Below are positions 1 to 7,626 of a stretch of 34,023 nt of DNA, piece by piece. Within the stretch, counting starts at the first letter, position 1; each line of letters opens with the position of its first letter. The DNA comes from Thermoleophilaceae bacterium (GTDB taxonomy: Bacteria > Actinomycetota > Thermoleophilia > Solirubrobacterales > Thermoleophilaceae), in the NCBI GenBank assembly GCA_030448005.1, contig JAUJNT010000008.1, positions 53,849 through 87,871 on the forward strand, read 5' to 3'. The notes under the pieces were generated by a model, which was not told where the DNA came from, ran no database searches, and saw only the letters and a list, made by a program, of their open reading frames with translations. Position numbers and translations under genes: made by a program.

Positions 1-120
1 AACGAGCTCGACGGCGTAGCGCTCTGCGCTCTGCACGAGGGACCACTTGGCGACTGGATCCTCCCGCAAACCGGCCGAGTCTGCGCGACGCACGTGCCAG
101 CGTCCGGCACTGCGGCGTGA
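1..120 (+). CDS. Possible 3' end of a gene entering from the left (partial)
   Basis: Frame 1 is open from the first base to a TGA at 118-120 and reads as a balanced 39-residue tail (for example LHEGPLGDWILPQTGRV), unlike the arginine-rich shadow frames around it. The start lies outside the window and the family is not recognised. Bases 121-252, between this stop and the end of the LysR gene, hold nothing I can name. Low confidence because the piece is short. Confidence 0.25.
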   Translation, partial: NELDGVALCALHEGPLGDWILPQTGRVCATHVPASGTAA

Positions 121-252
121 GCGAGTCACGCTTCCTCGAACGCACCCGCCCGCCACTGCCCGAAGAGACGCCGTGATGCAGGCCGCTCGTTTTCACCGCC
201 CCGCAGTCCTCTTGCCGCGTATGTTGGGGCGCCCCTACGCCGCTCGCGGCGC

Positions 253-1188
253 TCAGGACACCGCGGCTAGGGATGACGGCTCTTCCCGGAACTCCTCCGC
301 CACGTCCTCGAGGATCTGGAGCATCGCCTCGCAGGCGGGCGAGCGGTAGCCGTCGACCAGTCGCGCCGCCCAGATGCGCCTCACCGGTGCGTCGCGCCCG
401 AGCGAGCGCGCGACCACCCCCGAGTGCAGCGGGTTGAGCGCGAGCCGCGGGAAGATGGTGACACCGACGCCCGCGGCCACCAGCGCCTGCGCGGCCATCG
501 TCTCGTCGGCCTCGAAGGCAACCGCGAGGTCGAAGCCGGCGTCCCGGCAGGCGCGGTCGGTGATCTCGCGGCACCCGCACGAGGGGCTGCCGGCGATCCA
601 CGGCTCGCGCGCCAGGTCGGAGAGCCGGATCCTCCGGCGGGTGGCGAGCGGATGGTCGTGGGCGATCACGGCGTCGTAGCGGTCCTCGATCAGGGGGGTG
701 AGCTCGAGGTCGTCCCCGAGCGTGCCGGACAGCGGCTCGAAGTCGTAGACCAGCGCGAGGTCGATGTCGCCGCTTCGCAGCCGCGCCTGCGCCTCTTCGG
801 GCTCGGCTTCCACCATGCCGAGCTCGACGGCGGGGTGGCGGTCGTGGAAGGCCTTGACCGCTCGGGGCACGAGGGTGGCGCCGGCGCTCTGAAAGGAGGC
901 GATCCGCAGGCGCCCTCCGCGCAGGCCCGCGAGCGCCGCAAGCTCCTCCTCGGCGTCCTCGATCCGGGCCAGGATCGCGTCGGCATGGGATACCAGCGCG
1001 CGCCCCGCCTCGGTGAGCCGGACTCCGCGCGAGCCTCGGTCGAGCAGCGTCGTGCCCGCCTCGCGCTCGAGCGCCGCCACCTGCTGGCTCACCGCGGACT
1101 GCGTGAAGGACAGCGCCTCGGCGGCCGCCGAGAACGAGCCGCGGGCGGCGACCTCCCTGAGGACCTTCATGCGGCGCACGTCGAGCAT
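253..1188 (-). CDS. LysR-family transcriptional regulator
   Basis: A 311-residue protein of standard LysR length. Residues 1-60 form the winged helix-turn-helix (VLREVAARGSFSAAAEALSF then TQSAVSQQVAALEREAG). Residues about 90-295 form the periplasmic-binding-protein-like effector domain (GRLRIASFQSAGATLVPRAV opens it). LysR proteins usually regulate the divergent neighbour and themselves; here the divergent neighbour is an EamA-type exporter, so control of that exporter by a small ligand is the simple inference. The ATG at 1188 is preceded by TAAGCT six bases upstream without a ribosome binding site, suggesting a leaderless message. A perfect LysR-type dyad covers that box and the start codon. 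The ligand cannot be predicted. Confidence 0.93.
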   Translation of the reverse strand: MLDVRRMKVLREVAARGSFSAAAEALSFTQSAVSQQVAALEREAGTTLLDRGSRGVRLTEAGRALVSHADAILARIEDAEEELAALAGLRGGRLRIASFQSAGATLVPRAVKAFHDRHPAVELGMVEAEPEEAQARLRSGDIDLALVYDFEPLSGTLGDDLELTPLIEDRYDAVIAHDHPLATRRRIRLSDLAREPWIAGSPSCGCREITDRACRDAGFDLAVAFEADETMAAQALVAAGVGVTIFPRLALNPLHSGVVARSLGRDAPVRRIWAARLVDGYRSPACEAMLQILEDVAEEFREEPSSLAAVS

Positions 1189-1201
1189 AAGCGCAGCTTA
1201 T
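1187..1201. promoter_or_regulatory. LysR-type operator (T-N11-A dyad) over the LysR start
   Basis: ATAAGC-GCA-GCTTAT is a perfect 6+3+6 inverted repeat with the T-N11-A spacing of LysR boxes (T at 1188, A at 1200). It contains the complement of the regulator's start codon (1186-1188) and its putative -10 box TAAGCT (1195-1200, minus strand). Binding here would block the regulator's own transcription and could reach the exporter promoter about 60 bases away. Confidence 0.7.
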
Positions 1202-1259
1202 CGAGGGCCCGGTGAACGGTCATGGGAAGTAATGGTCGCGGCTGCGATCATCGGAGCGG

Positions 1260-2180
1260 ATGACCCGCCGTGACTGGATCCAGTTCAGCCTGCTCTCCGC
1301 TCTCTGGGGCGCGTCCTACCTGTTCATCAAGGTCGCCCTCGAGGACGTGTCCCCGGCGATGGTGGTGTTCGCAAGGACCGCCCTCGCGGCCCTCGTGTTG
1401 CTCCCGTTCGCGCTACGGGCCGGCGCGTTCGCCGGGCTGAGGGGCCGGTTGTGGCCGATCACCGTCCTGGCGTTGGTGCAGATCGCCGCGCCGTTTATGC
1501 TGATCTCCGCGGGTGAAGAGCACCTCTCCTCTTCGCTGACGGGGATCCTCGTGGCCACCTCGCCAATCTTCACCTTCCTGCTCGCAATCAAGCTCGACCA
1601 GGACGAGCGGGTCCACGGGGTCGGGCTCCTCGGCGTGTTTCTCGGGATAGCGGGCGTGGTGCTGCTGTTGGGCGTCGATGCCGGCGGCGGCACGGCGGCG
1701 CTGGTGGGCGGCGGGATGGTCATCCTCGCCAGCCTGGGCTACACGCTCGGGGCCTTCTACCTGAAGCGCCGCTTCACCGCCGTCCAGCCGATCGGGCTCG
1801 TGGCGGCCACGATGCTGGCGAGCGCGGTGATGACGTTGCCCGTCGCGGCGGTGACCTTCCCGAGCGAGGCTCCGGGGCTCCAGGCGGTCGGCTCGCTGGC
1901 TGCCCTGGGACTGCTCGGCACCGGGCTGTCGTTCGTGCTCTTCTACACGCTGATCGCCCGCATCGGCCCGGGCAAGGCATCGCTCGTGGCGTACATCTCG
2001 CCCGGCTTTGCGGTGATCTACGGGGTGGTGCTGCTCGACGAGGGCTTCGGCCCGGCGTCGTTCGCCGGCCTGCTCCTGATCGTGGGGGGCTCTTGGCTCG
2101 CCGCCGAGGGCCGTCTTCCGTTCAGCGAGCGGCGAGCTGCCCGCAGGCGGCGTCGATATCCCGCCCGCGCGTCAACCTGA
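1260..2180 (+). CDS. EamA-family (drug/metabolite transporter) membrane exporter
   Basis: A 306-residue integral membrane protein with about ten hydrophobic segments arranged as two EamA repeats. The first begins FSLLSALWGASYLFIKVAL near residue 10; the second begins near residue 150 (LASLGYTLGAFYLKRRF) and ends with a glycine-rich helix before a basic C-terminus. The family exports amino acids, metabolites or drugs by proton exchange, but substrate cannot be read from sequence. The ATG at 1260 has GGAG at 1253-1256, rather close. The gene diverges from the LysR regulator, a common regulator-exporter pairing. Its last 59 bases overlap the end of rlmN on the other strand, so the two genes converge with overlapping tails. 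Confidence 0.9.
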   Translation: MTRRDWIQFSLLSALWGASYLFIKVALEDVSPAMVVFARTALAALVLLPFALRAGAFAGLRGRLWPITVLALVQIAAPFMLISAGEEHLSSSLTGILVATSPIFTFLLAIKLDQDERVHGVGLLGVFLGIAGVVLLLGVDAGGGTAALVGGGMVILASLGYTLGAFYLKRRFTAVQPIGLVAATMLASAVMTLPVAAVTFPSEAPGLQAVGSLAALGLLGTGLSFVLFYTLIARIGPGKASLVAYISPGFAVIYGVVLLDEGFGPASFAGLLLIVGGSWLAAEGRLPFSERRAARRRRRYPARAST

Positions 2181-3135
2181 CGGTGGCCGGAACGCCACGC
2201 TCCGCGAGTGCAGCTCTGAAGGCCTCGATCGCCTCCCGGGTCGAGCCCTCGAACTGCGAGTCGGTGGGGTTGTAGGGAATGAGGTTGACCTTGAACGTGT
2301 TGCGCGACGAGAGCAGCCGCGCGAGCGCCACCGCCTGCTCGTAGCGGTCGTTGACGCCGTCCAGCATCAGGTACTCCACGAAGACCTTCCGCCTGCGGCG
2401 CTCGTGCCAGCGGCGGCACGCGTCGAGCACGTCATGCAGCGGATAGCGATCGTTCACCGGCATCAGCTCCGAGCGCAGCGCGTCATCCGGCGCGTGCAGC
2501 GACAGCGCCAGCCGCACGGTGGGCCCGTCGTGCTCGGCCAGCCGATCGATCCCGGGGATCCATCCCACAGTGGAGATCGTGGTGCTGCTGGGGTGGATGC
2601 CGAGGGCAGGCAGCCGTTCGCAGGCAGACAAGACCGCGTCGAGGTTGATCAGGGGCTCTCCCATGCCCATGAAGACGGCGTTGGTGATAGCGGCTGTCTC
2701 CTTCCTGCGGAAGTGCAGCGCCTGGTCGAGGATCTCCGAGGGGGTGAGGTTGCGGGCGAACTTCATCGACCCGGTCGCGCAGAAGGTGCATGTGAGCGGG
2801 CAGCCCGACTGGCTCGAGAGGCATATCGAGCGGCGACCTTCGGCGTATCGCATGAGCACCGTCTCCAGCGGCCGCCCGTCCTGTGTGGAGAACAGGGCCT
2901 TCTCGGTGCCGTCGCGAGCCAGCGCCTCGCGGTCAACTTCGAGACAGGACAGGGGCACACGCTCCGCGAGCGCCTCGCGCAGGGCACGCGGAAGGTTCGT
3001 CATCTCCGCGTATGAGCCTGCCCCGCGGGCCGTCCAGGCCCACACCTGCTCGGCCCGGAACGGCGGCTCGCCACGGTCTGCCAGCACGTCGCGCAGAAGC
3101 TGCATGTCCATGTTGGGAAGTGTCGCAGCCATCAT
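2122..3135 (-). CDS. rlmN: RlmN, dual-specificity 23S rRNA/tRNA adenine-C2 methyltransferase
   Basis: A radical-SAM enzyme that methylates C2 of A2503 in 23S rRNA and A37 of some tRNAs. The 337 residues carry the cluster-binding motif CPLTCTFC (Cys 112, 116, 119), the flanking SSQSGCPL and CATG signatures, GMGEPLINLDAVL, and the late block FKVNLIPYNP. Cys 332 near the C-terminus (RDIDAACGQLA) fits the methyl-carrying cysteine of the family. Two ATG codons occur at the start (3135 and 3132). Only 16 bases separate the start from the divergent fucose synthase gene, so the two promoters must overlap one another or the coding regions. The 3' end overlaps the EamA gene convergently. Confidence 0.96.
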   Translation of the reverse strand: MMAATLPNMDMQLLRDVLADRGEPPFRAEQVWAWTARGAGSYAEMTNLPRALREALAERVPLSCLEVDREALARDGTEKALFSTQDGRPLETVLMRYAEGRRSICLSSQSGCPLTCTFCATGSMKFARNLTPSEILDQALHFRRKETAAITNAVFMGMGEPLINLDAVLSACERLPALGIHPSSTTISTVGWIPGIDRLAEHDGPTVRLALSLHAPDDALRSELMPVNDRYPLHDVLDACRRWHERRRRKVFVEYLMLDGVNDRYEQAVALARLLSSRNTFKVNLIPYNPTDSQFEGSTREAIEAFRAALAERGVPATVRLTRGRDIDAACGQLAAR

Positions 3136-3136
3136 C

Positions 3137-3142
3137 TAGGCT
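3137..3142 (+). promoter_or_regulatory. -10 box TAGGCT for the GDP-fucose synthase gene
   Basis: TAGGCT ends nine bases before the ATG at 3152, with no ribosome binding site in the 16-base divergent gap. This places the transcription start at or next to the start codon (leaderless). No convincing -35 box is visible; it would lie inside rlmN. Confidence 0.5.
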
Positions 3143-3151
3143 CACACTGCG

Positions 3152-4132
3152 ATGGCCGAGCACGTGCGGGACAAGCGGATCATGCTCACCGGCGGCGCCG
3201 GCTTCCTGGGAGGGCGGGTCCGTGACCGCCTGGAGCGCGCCGGAGCGGCCGAGGTGGTGGTGGTCAGGCGGCGTGACTTCGACCTTACCGAGCCCGCGGA
3301 GGTCGCCGAGGCCTACGAGGTCGCCCGTCCGGACACCGTGGTCCACCTGGCCGCCGAGGTCGGAGGAATCGGTGCCAACCGCGCGAACCCGGGCCGCTAC
3401 TTCTACGCCAACATGGCGATGGGGATGCACATGATCGAGGAGGGCCGCCGGCGGGGAATTGAGAAGTTCGTCCAGGTCGGGACCGTGTGCTCCTATCCCA
3501 AGTTCACGCCCGTCCCGTTCTCCGAGGAAGATCTCTGGAACGGATACCCCGAGGAGACCAACGCTCCCTACGGGATAGCCAAGAAGTCGCTGCTCGTGAT
3601 GCTGCAGGCCTACCGGGAGCAGTACGGGCTGAACGGCATCTACCTGATGTCGGTGAACCTGTACGGCCCGGGGGACAACTTCGACCCCGAGACCAGTCAT
3701 GTGATCCCCGCGCTCATAAGGAAGTGCGAGGAGGCGCGCGTGTCCGGCGCGGACGAGGTCATCTGCTGGGGCACCGGTGACGCCTCGCGCGAGTTCCTCT
3801 ACGTCGAGGACTGCGCGGAGGCCATCGCCTCAGCCACCGAGCGCTTCGACGGCCCCGAGCCGGTGAACGTCGGCGCCTCCAGCGAGATCTCGATCCGCGA
3901 GCTCACGGAGCTGATCGCGCGGTTGACCGGCTTCGAGGGCAGGCTGGTCTGGGACCCTTCCAAGCCCGACGGCCAGCCGCGACGCTGCCTCGATACCAGC
4001 CGGGCCAAGGAGCGCTTCGGCTTCGAGGCCTCGACCTCGCTCGAGGAAGGGCTGCGCGCGACGATCGACTGGTGGCGCGGTGAGTCCGCTCTCGCCGGCG
4101 CCGGCGCAGACGCCGGCGCCGCCCGCCCCTAG
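3152..4132 (+). CDS. fcl: GDP-L-fucose synthase-like NAD(P)-dependent epimerase/reductase
   Basis: An extended short-chain dehydrogenase of 326 residues. It has the Rossmann motif GGAGFLGG near residue 14, the fucose-synthase block [20 protein letters not shown], a catalytic Ser region ([12 protein letters not shown]), and the YGIAKK catalytic Tyr-x3-Lys. The family converts GDP-4-keto-6-deoxymannose to GDP-L-fucose for surface polysaccharides. The last 15 residues are an Ala/Gly/Pro tail outside the fold. No GDP-mannose dehydratase or glycosyltransferase gene lies nearby, so the exact sugar is inferred from family similarity. The neighbours do not form a glycan cluster. Confidence 0.88.
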   Translation: MAEHVRDKRIMLTGGAGFLGGRVRDRLERAGAAEVVVVRRRDFDLTEPAEVAEAYEVARPDTVVHLAAEVGGIGANRANPGRYFYANMAMGMHMIEEGRRRGIEKFVQVGTVCSYPKFTPVPFSEEDLWNGYPEETNAPYGIAKKSLLVMLQAYREQYGLNGIYLMSVNLYGPGDNFDPETSHVIPALIRKCEEARVSGADEVICWGTGDASREFLYVEDCAEAIASATERFDGPEPVNVGASSEISIRELTELIARLTGFEGRLVWDPSKPDGQPRRCLDTSRAKERFGFEASTSLEEGLRATIDWWRGESALAGAGADAGAARP

Positions 4133-4152
4133 CCGCCCGACCTCCGAGCATC

Positions 4153-4866
4153 ATGCGCCTCGCAAAGTACCTCGCCCACTCGGGTGTGGCCTCGCGCAGG
4201 GCGGCCGAGGAGCTGGTGGCCGCCGGCCGGGTCACGGTGGCCGGGGCGCGCGTGGGAGATCCCGCGCTCGATGTGCACGAGGGGAGCGGGGTGGCCGTGG
4301 ACGGCCATCGCGTGGCGCCCGAGCCGCGCGAGGTGCATGTGCTCAACAAGCCGACCGGCGTCGTCTCGACCGTCCGGGACACGCACGGGCGCACCACCGT
4401 GACCGAGCTGGTTCCCTCAGCCCGCCGTCTGTACCCGGTGGGGCGCCTCGACGCCGACACCTCCGGCCTCATCCTGCTCACCAACGACGGCGAGCTGGCC
4501 GATCGGCTCACCCACCCCCGCTACGGCGTGGAGAAGGTCTACCGGGCACGTGTGAGCCCTGCGCCGGTGCCCGAGCGGGCGCTCAGACGGCTGCGCGACG
4601 GCGTGGACCTCGAGGATGGCCGCACCTGCCCCGCCGCGGTCAGGCAGCTCCGGCCGGGCCTCCTCGAGCTGGAGCTGCGGGAGGGCCGCAACCGCCAGGT
4701 ACGGCGGATGTGCGAGGCCGTCGGGCACCGGGTGCTCGCGCTCGAGCGGGTGGCGTTCGGGCCGCTGCGCGTGGACGGCCTGCCGGTGGGCGAGTCCCGG
4801 CGCCTCGGAGCCGCCGAGGTCGAGCGCCTGCGCGGCGCGGCGGGCTGGAAGAATCGGCAGCCGTGA
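4153..4866 (+). CDS. rluB: 23S rRNA pseudouridine synthase, RluB/RsuA family
   Basis: A 237-residue protein with an N-terminal S4 RNA-binding domain (residues 1-60, beginning MRLAKYLAHSGVASRRAAEE) and a RsuA-type pseudouridine synthase domain. The catalytic aspartate sits in GRLDADTSGLILLTNDG and the late family block is LREGRNRQVRRMCEAVGH. It isomerises a uridine in the large-subunit rRNA. It heads the aromatic cluster; its TGA overlaps the GTG of aroH by four bases (GTGA), implying translational coupling. RluB rather than RsuA or RluE is inferred from the S4 domain and general similarity. Confidence 0.92.
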   Translation: MRLAKYLAHSGVASRRAAEELVAAGRVTVAGARVGDPALDVHEGSGVAVDGHRVAPEPREVHVLNKPTGVVSTVRDTHGRTTVTELVPSARRLYPVGRLDADTSGLILLTNDGELADRLTHPRYGVEKVYRARVSPAPVPERALRRLRDGVDLEDGRTCPAAVRQLRPGLLELELREGRNRQVRRMCEAVGHRVLALERVAFGPLRVDGLPVGESRRLGAAEVERLRGAAGWKNRQP

Positions 4867-5228
4867 AGCTCAGAGCGCTCAGGGGCGCAACCACCGTAGA
4901 GGAGAATGACTCGGACGCGATCCTCGACGCAACCGAGGAGCTCCTGCGCGAGCTGATGGAGCGAAACCAGCTCTCCCAGGAGGACATGGTGAGCTGCCTG
5001 TTCACCTGCACGGATGACCTGAACGCCGAGTTTCCCGCCGCCGCCGCCCGCCGCCTGGGGATGGGCGCCGTGCCGCTTCTCTGCTCGCGGGAGATCGATG
5101 TGCCGGGGTCCCTGCCGCGGGTGATCAGGGTGATGCTGCACTGCTACGCCGAGCCTGCCGCGCCGGCCCGCCACGTCTATCTGCGCGAGGCGGTCGCGCT
5201 GAGGCGCGACCTGCAGGAGGCACAGTGA
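4863..5228 (+). CDS. aroH: Chorismate mutase, AroH (trimeric Bacillus-type)
   Basis: Converts chorismate to prephenate, the branch point toward phenylalanine and tyrosine. The 121 residues match the AroH family in length. RGATTVEENDSDAI at residues 6-19 contains the conserved Arg and Glu, CSREIDVPGSLPRVIRVMLH supplies the later active-site Glu and Arg, and a Tyr follows in CYAE. I start it at the GTG at 4863 because this overlaps the rluB stop as GTGA and removes an upstream extension that is only rluB read in another frame. Its own TGA overlaps the GTG of hisC in the same way. Confidence 0.93.
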   Translation: MKLRALRGATTVEENDSDAILDATEELLRELMERNQLSQEDMVSCLFTCTDDLNAEFPAAAARRLGMGAVPLLCSREIDVPGSLPRVIRVMLHCYAEPAAPARHVYLREAVALRRDLQEAQ

Positions 5229-6301
5229 GCGGCATCGAGTTCAACCGGCGGTTGAGCGGCATCCCCATCTATCCGGCGGCCTCGACCTACGAGCACTCCG
5301 GCGACCTCGTGAAGCTGTCGTCCAACGAGACGCCCTGGGGGCCGCAGCGTCAGGTGATCGCCGCCATCCAGGATCAGCTCGAGACGCTCAACCGCTACCC
5401 CGACCCCGACAAGTCGGTCATGCGCCGGGCGATCGCCGACCGCACCGGGGTTCCGCCCGCGCGGGTGGCCGTGGGCAACGGGTCGTGCGAGATCCTAATG
5501 GCGGCCGGCGAGGCCCTGCTCGAGCCGGGAGCGGAGCTGGTCCACGCATGGCCGTCGTTCTCTATGTACCCGCACCTGGCCGCCCAGTCGGGGGCTACCG
5601 CGGTGAGGGTGCCGCTCGACGCCCACGGCCGCCACGACCTCGACGAGATGGCCCGACAGGTCACGGTGGCCACCCGCCTGGTCGTGATCTGCAACCCCAA
5701 CAACCCGACGGCCACCGCGCTGCCGGTCGAGGCCATCGACGCCTTCGTGGCGGGCCTCCCGCGGCGCGTGGCGGTGATCCTCGACGAGGCCTATGTGGAG
5801 TTCAACATGCTCCAGGATCCCGACGACTCGCTCGATCTGCTGCCCCGGCACCCAAACCTGGTGCTGCTTCGCACCTTCTCGAAGGTCTACGGGCTGTGCG
5901 GGCTGCGGGCGGGCTACGCGCTCTGCTCCGAGCAGTTCCGGCTGGCGGTGGACCGCGTGCGCCAACCCTTCTCCGTGAGCACACTGGCCCAGGCCGCCGC
6001 AGCGGAGGCGATCCGCCATCAGGACGAGGTGGAGCGCCGCGTCGAGATGACCGCGATCGAGCGCCTGCACCTCGAGATGGAGCTCGAGGAGCGCGGGCTC
6101 GATACCACGGACAGCCAGGCCAACTTCGCCTGGGTCTCCCTCGGCGAGCGCGACGAGGCCGCGGTGGTGAAGGGCCTCGCCGAACGCGGGGTGATCGTGC
6201 GCTCCGGAGCAGCGCTAGGCCAGGAGGGGGCGATGCGGGTGACATATGGCGCCCGCCGCGAGAACGACCGCTTCCTCGCGGCGCTCGACGAGGTGCTGTG
6301 A
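5225..6301 (+). CDS. hisC: Histidinol-phosphate/aromatic aminotransferase (HisC family)
   Basis: A PLP-dependent class I/II aminotransferase of 358 residues. It shows the N-terminal KLSSNETPWGPQ block, the Asn region VICNPNNPTAT, the PLP-site aspartate in ILDEAYVEF, and the lysine motif TFSKVYGLCGLRAGY. The HisC family transfers amino groups to histidinol phosphate, and many members also act on phenylpyruvate or hydroxyphenylpyruvate. Lying between chorismate mutase and DAHP synthase, it probably serves phenylalanine/tyrosine formation, perhaps with a histidine role too. The GTG start overlaps aroH by four bases. A 266-base gap carrying the aroF leader follows. Confidence 0.92.
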   Translation: MSGIEFNRRLSGIPIYPAASTYEHSGDLVKLSSNETPWGPQRQVIAAIQDQLETLNRYPDPDKSVMRRAIADRTGVPPARVAVGNGSCEILMAAGEALLEPGAELVHAWPSFSMYPHLAAQSGATAVRVPLDAHGRHDLDEMARQVTVATRLVVICNPNNPTATALPVEAIDAFVAGLPRRVAVILDEAYVEFNMLQDPDDSLDLLPRHPNLVLLRTFSKVYGLCGLRAGYALCSEQFRLAVDRVRQPFSVSTLAQAAAAEAIRHQDEVERRVEMTAIERLHLEMELEERGLDTTDSQANFAWVSLGERDEAAVVKGLAERGVIVRSGAALGQEGAMRVTYGARRENDRFLAALDEVL

Positions 6302-6354
6302 GCCCTCCGCAAGGCCTTCGCCGAATCCGCCGATGTCTGCTACAAGTCATGGGG

Positions 6355-6441
6355 ATGCTTCGAACCGCCACGCCGACCTCTCTCATGTGTGCCCTCGCGG
6401 GTGCCCGTCGGCGTGCGAATTCGTATTGGCGATTTAGCTAG
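6355..6441 (+). CDS. Candidate attenuator leader peptide ending S-Y-W-R-F-S upstream of aroF
   Basis: A short ORF of 28 codons, starting at the ATG at 6355, ends MCALAGARRRANSYWRFS before TAG (6439-6441). Tyr, Trp and Phe codons cluster at 6424-6426, 6427-6429 and 6433-6435, just before the stop, and the next gene is DAHP synthase, the first enzyme for all three amino acids. Other in-frame starts are ATG 6349 and ATG 6385 (18 residues). TTCGCC (6317-6322) and TACAAG (6341-6346) could form a weak promoter putting the transcript start near 6353, so a leaderless ATG at 6355 is plausible. That it is translated and regulatory is inference. Confidence 0.5.
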   Translation: MLRTATPTSLMCALAGARRRANSYWRFS

Positions 6442-6520
6442 GCGTCCGGCCGCGGTAGCTTCTGCCGTCGACCGAGTCGAGTCCCCGCCGGGCGCCGACC
6501 CCACGGCCTGCAAGTAGGCC
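6441..6520 (+). promoter_or_regulatory. Structured aroF leader RNA (possible attenuator)
   Basis: Bases 6441-6450 (GGCGTCCGGC) pair with 6487-6496 (GCCGGGCGCC) over ten base pairs including one G-U. The stem starts on the last base of the leader-peptide stop codon. It encloses hairpins 6453-6458/6462-6467 and 6468-6472/6476-6480. A further hairpin, 6505-6509/6516-6520 (GGCCT/AGGCC), follows. A competing strand exists inside the leader ORF: 6400-6407 (GGTGCCCG) can pair with 6489-6496. The two pairings are mutually exclusive, as in ribosome-controlled attenuation. No U-run follows, so any termination would be atypical, or control acts on translation. Confidence 0.5.
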
Positions 6521-6567
6521 ATCTCCGTACCCGCTACGTACCTATCTTTGAGAGGCTTAAGGAAGAC

Positions 6568-7596
6568 ATGATGATCGTGATGAAAGAGGAGGCGACGCCG
6601 GAGGAGATCCGGGCGGTCGTCAACCGCGTGGAGTCGGTCGGCGCCCGCGCCCACCTCTCCGAGGGGGAGATCCACACCGTGGTCGGCGCCATCGGCGACC
6701 GCGAGCAGGTGGCCAACCTCGAGCTCGAGGGCTCGCCCGGCGTCGACCACCTGGTGCCGATCACCCGCCCGTACAAGCTCGCCTCGATGCAGTTCAGGCA
6801 TGGACGGCGAACGGTGATCGATATCGACGGTCGCAAGATCGGCGGCAACCACTTCGCCACGATCGCCGGCCCCTGCACCGTCGAGTCGCGGGACCTGCTG
6901 CTCGACGCCGCCCACACGGTCAAGGAGGCCGGCGCGCAGTTGCTGCGGGGCGGCGCCTACAAGCCGCGCACCTCGCCCTACTCCTTCCAGGGGCTGGGGG
7001 AGGAGGGTCTGCGCCTCCTGGCCGAGGCCAAGGAGGTCACGGGCATGCCGATCGTGACCGAGCTCATGGACGTGCGCGACCTCGACGCCGTGCTCGAGGT
7101 GGCCGACGTGATCCAGCTGGGCGCGCGCAACATGCAGAACTACACGCTGCTCACCGAGGTGGGCCGGGCGGGGCGGCCGGTGTTGCTGAAGCGCGGCCTC
7201 TCCGCAACGCTCGACGAGCTGCTGATGTCCGCTGAGTACATCCTCAAGGAGGGCAATACGGACGTGATGCTCTGCGAGCGCGGAATCCGCACGTACGAAA
7301 CGGGCTACCGCTTCACGCTCGACCTGATGGCGGTGCCCGTGCTCAAGGAGCTGACCCACCTGCCGGTGATCGTCGATCCCAGCCACGCGGCGGGGCGGCG
7401 CGATCTGGTGCCCGCGCTGTCGATGGCGGCCGCCGCGGCGGGAGCGGACGGCGTGGTCGTGGAGGTGCATCCCGACCCCGAGAACGCGATCTGCGACGGC
7501 CCGCAGCAGCTGCGCTCGGAGGACTTCGCCTCCTACCTGCGGCGGATGGAGCAGGTGGCGGAGATCGCAGGCAAGGAGCTGGCCTCGGCCGTCTGA
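6568..7596 (+). CDS. aroF: DAHP synthase (3-deoxy-7-phosphoheptulonate synthase), type I-beta with N-terminal ferredoxin-like domain
   Basis: Condenses phosphoenolpyruvate and erythrose-4-phosphate, the first step of the shikimate pathway. The 342 residues comprise an N-terminal ferredoxin-like regulatory domain (about 1-75, opening [20 protein letters not shown]), the type found in Thermotoga-like enzymes where it mediates feedback inhibition, and a TIM barrel. Barrel motifs are [54 protein letters not shown] and [19 protein letters not shown] lies just before the ATG at 6568, so unlike many genes here it has a leader and ribosome binding site. The upstream leader ORF with Tyr/Trp/Phe codons suggests additional control by aminoacyl-tRNA supply. 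Confidence 0.95.
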   Translation: MMIVMKEEATPEEIRAVVNRVESVGARAHLSEGEIHTVVGAIGDREQVANLELEGSPGVDHLVPITRPYKLASMQFRHGRRTVIDIDGRKIGGNHFATIAGPCTVESRDLLLDAAHTVKEAGAQLLRGGAYKPRTSPYSFQGLGEEGLRLLAEAKEVTGMPIVTELMDVRDLDAVLEVADVIQLGARNMQNYTLLTEVGRAGRPVLLKRGLSATLDELLMSAEYILKEGNTDVMLCERGIRTYETGYRFTLDLMAVPVLKELTHLPVIVDPSHAAGRRDLVPALSMAAAAAGADGVVVEVHPDPENAICDGPQQLRSEDFASYLRRMEQVAEIAGKELASAV

Positions 7597-7598
7597 TT

Positions 7599-7626
7599 CC
7601 TTTACCGCAGGCTAAGATGGTAAAGG
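7599..7626. promoter_or_regulatory. Toxin-antitoxin promoter with flanking operator dyad
   Basis: CCTTTACC (7599-7606) and GGTAAAGG (7619-7626) are perfect 8-base inverted repeats separated by 12 bases. The second arm ends exactly at the GTG start of the antitoxin gene. Between them lies TAAGAT (7613-7618), a good -10 box eight bases before the GTG, implying a leaderless transcript. The arrangement fits autorepression by the AbrB/MazE-type antitoxin. Confidence 0.65.

Noticed and set aside
424-1215. 263-codon open frame antisense to the LysR gene
   Set aside because: Mirror of a clear LysR protein.
4080-4862. Long open frame extending aroH upstream by about 260 codons
   Set aside because: The extension is rluB read in another frame, Arg/Gly/Ala-rich. 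aroH is complete from GTG 4863, which overlaps the rluB stop.
6302-6567. T-box or known riboswitch before aroF
   Set aside because: No T-box sequence (TGGNACC type) or other riboswitch core is visible; a peptide-based attenuator fits better.
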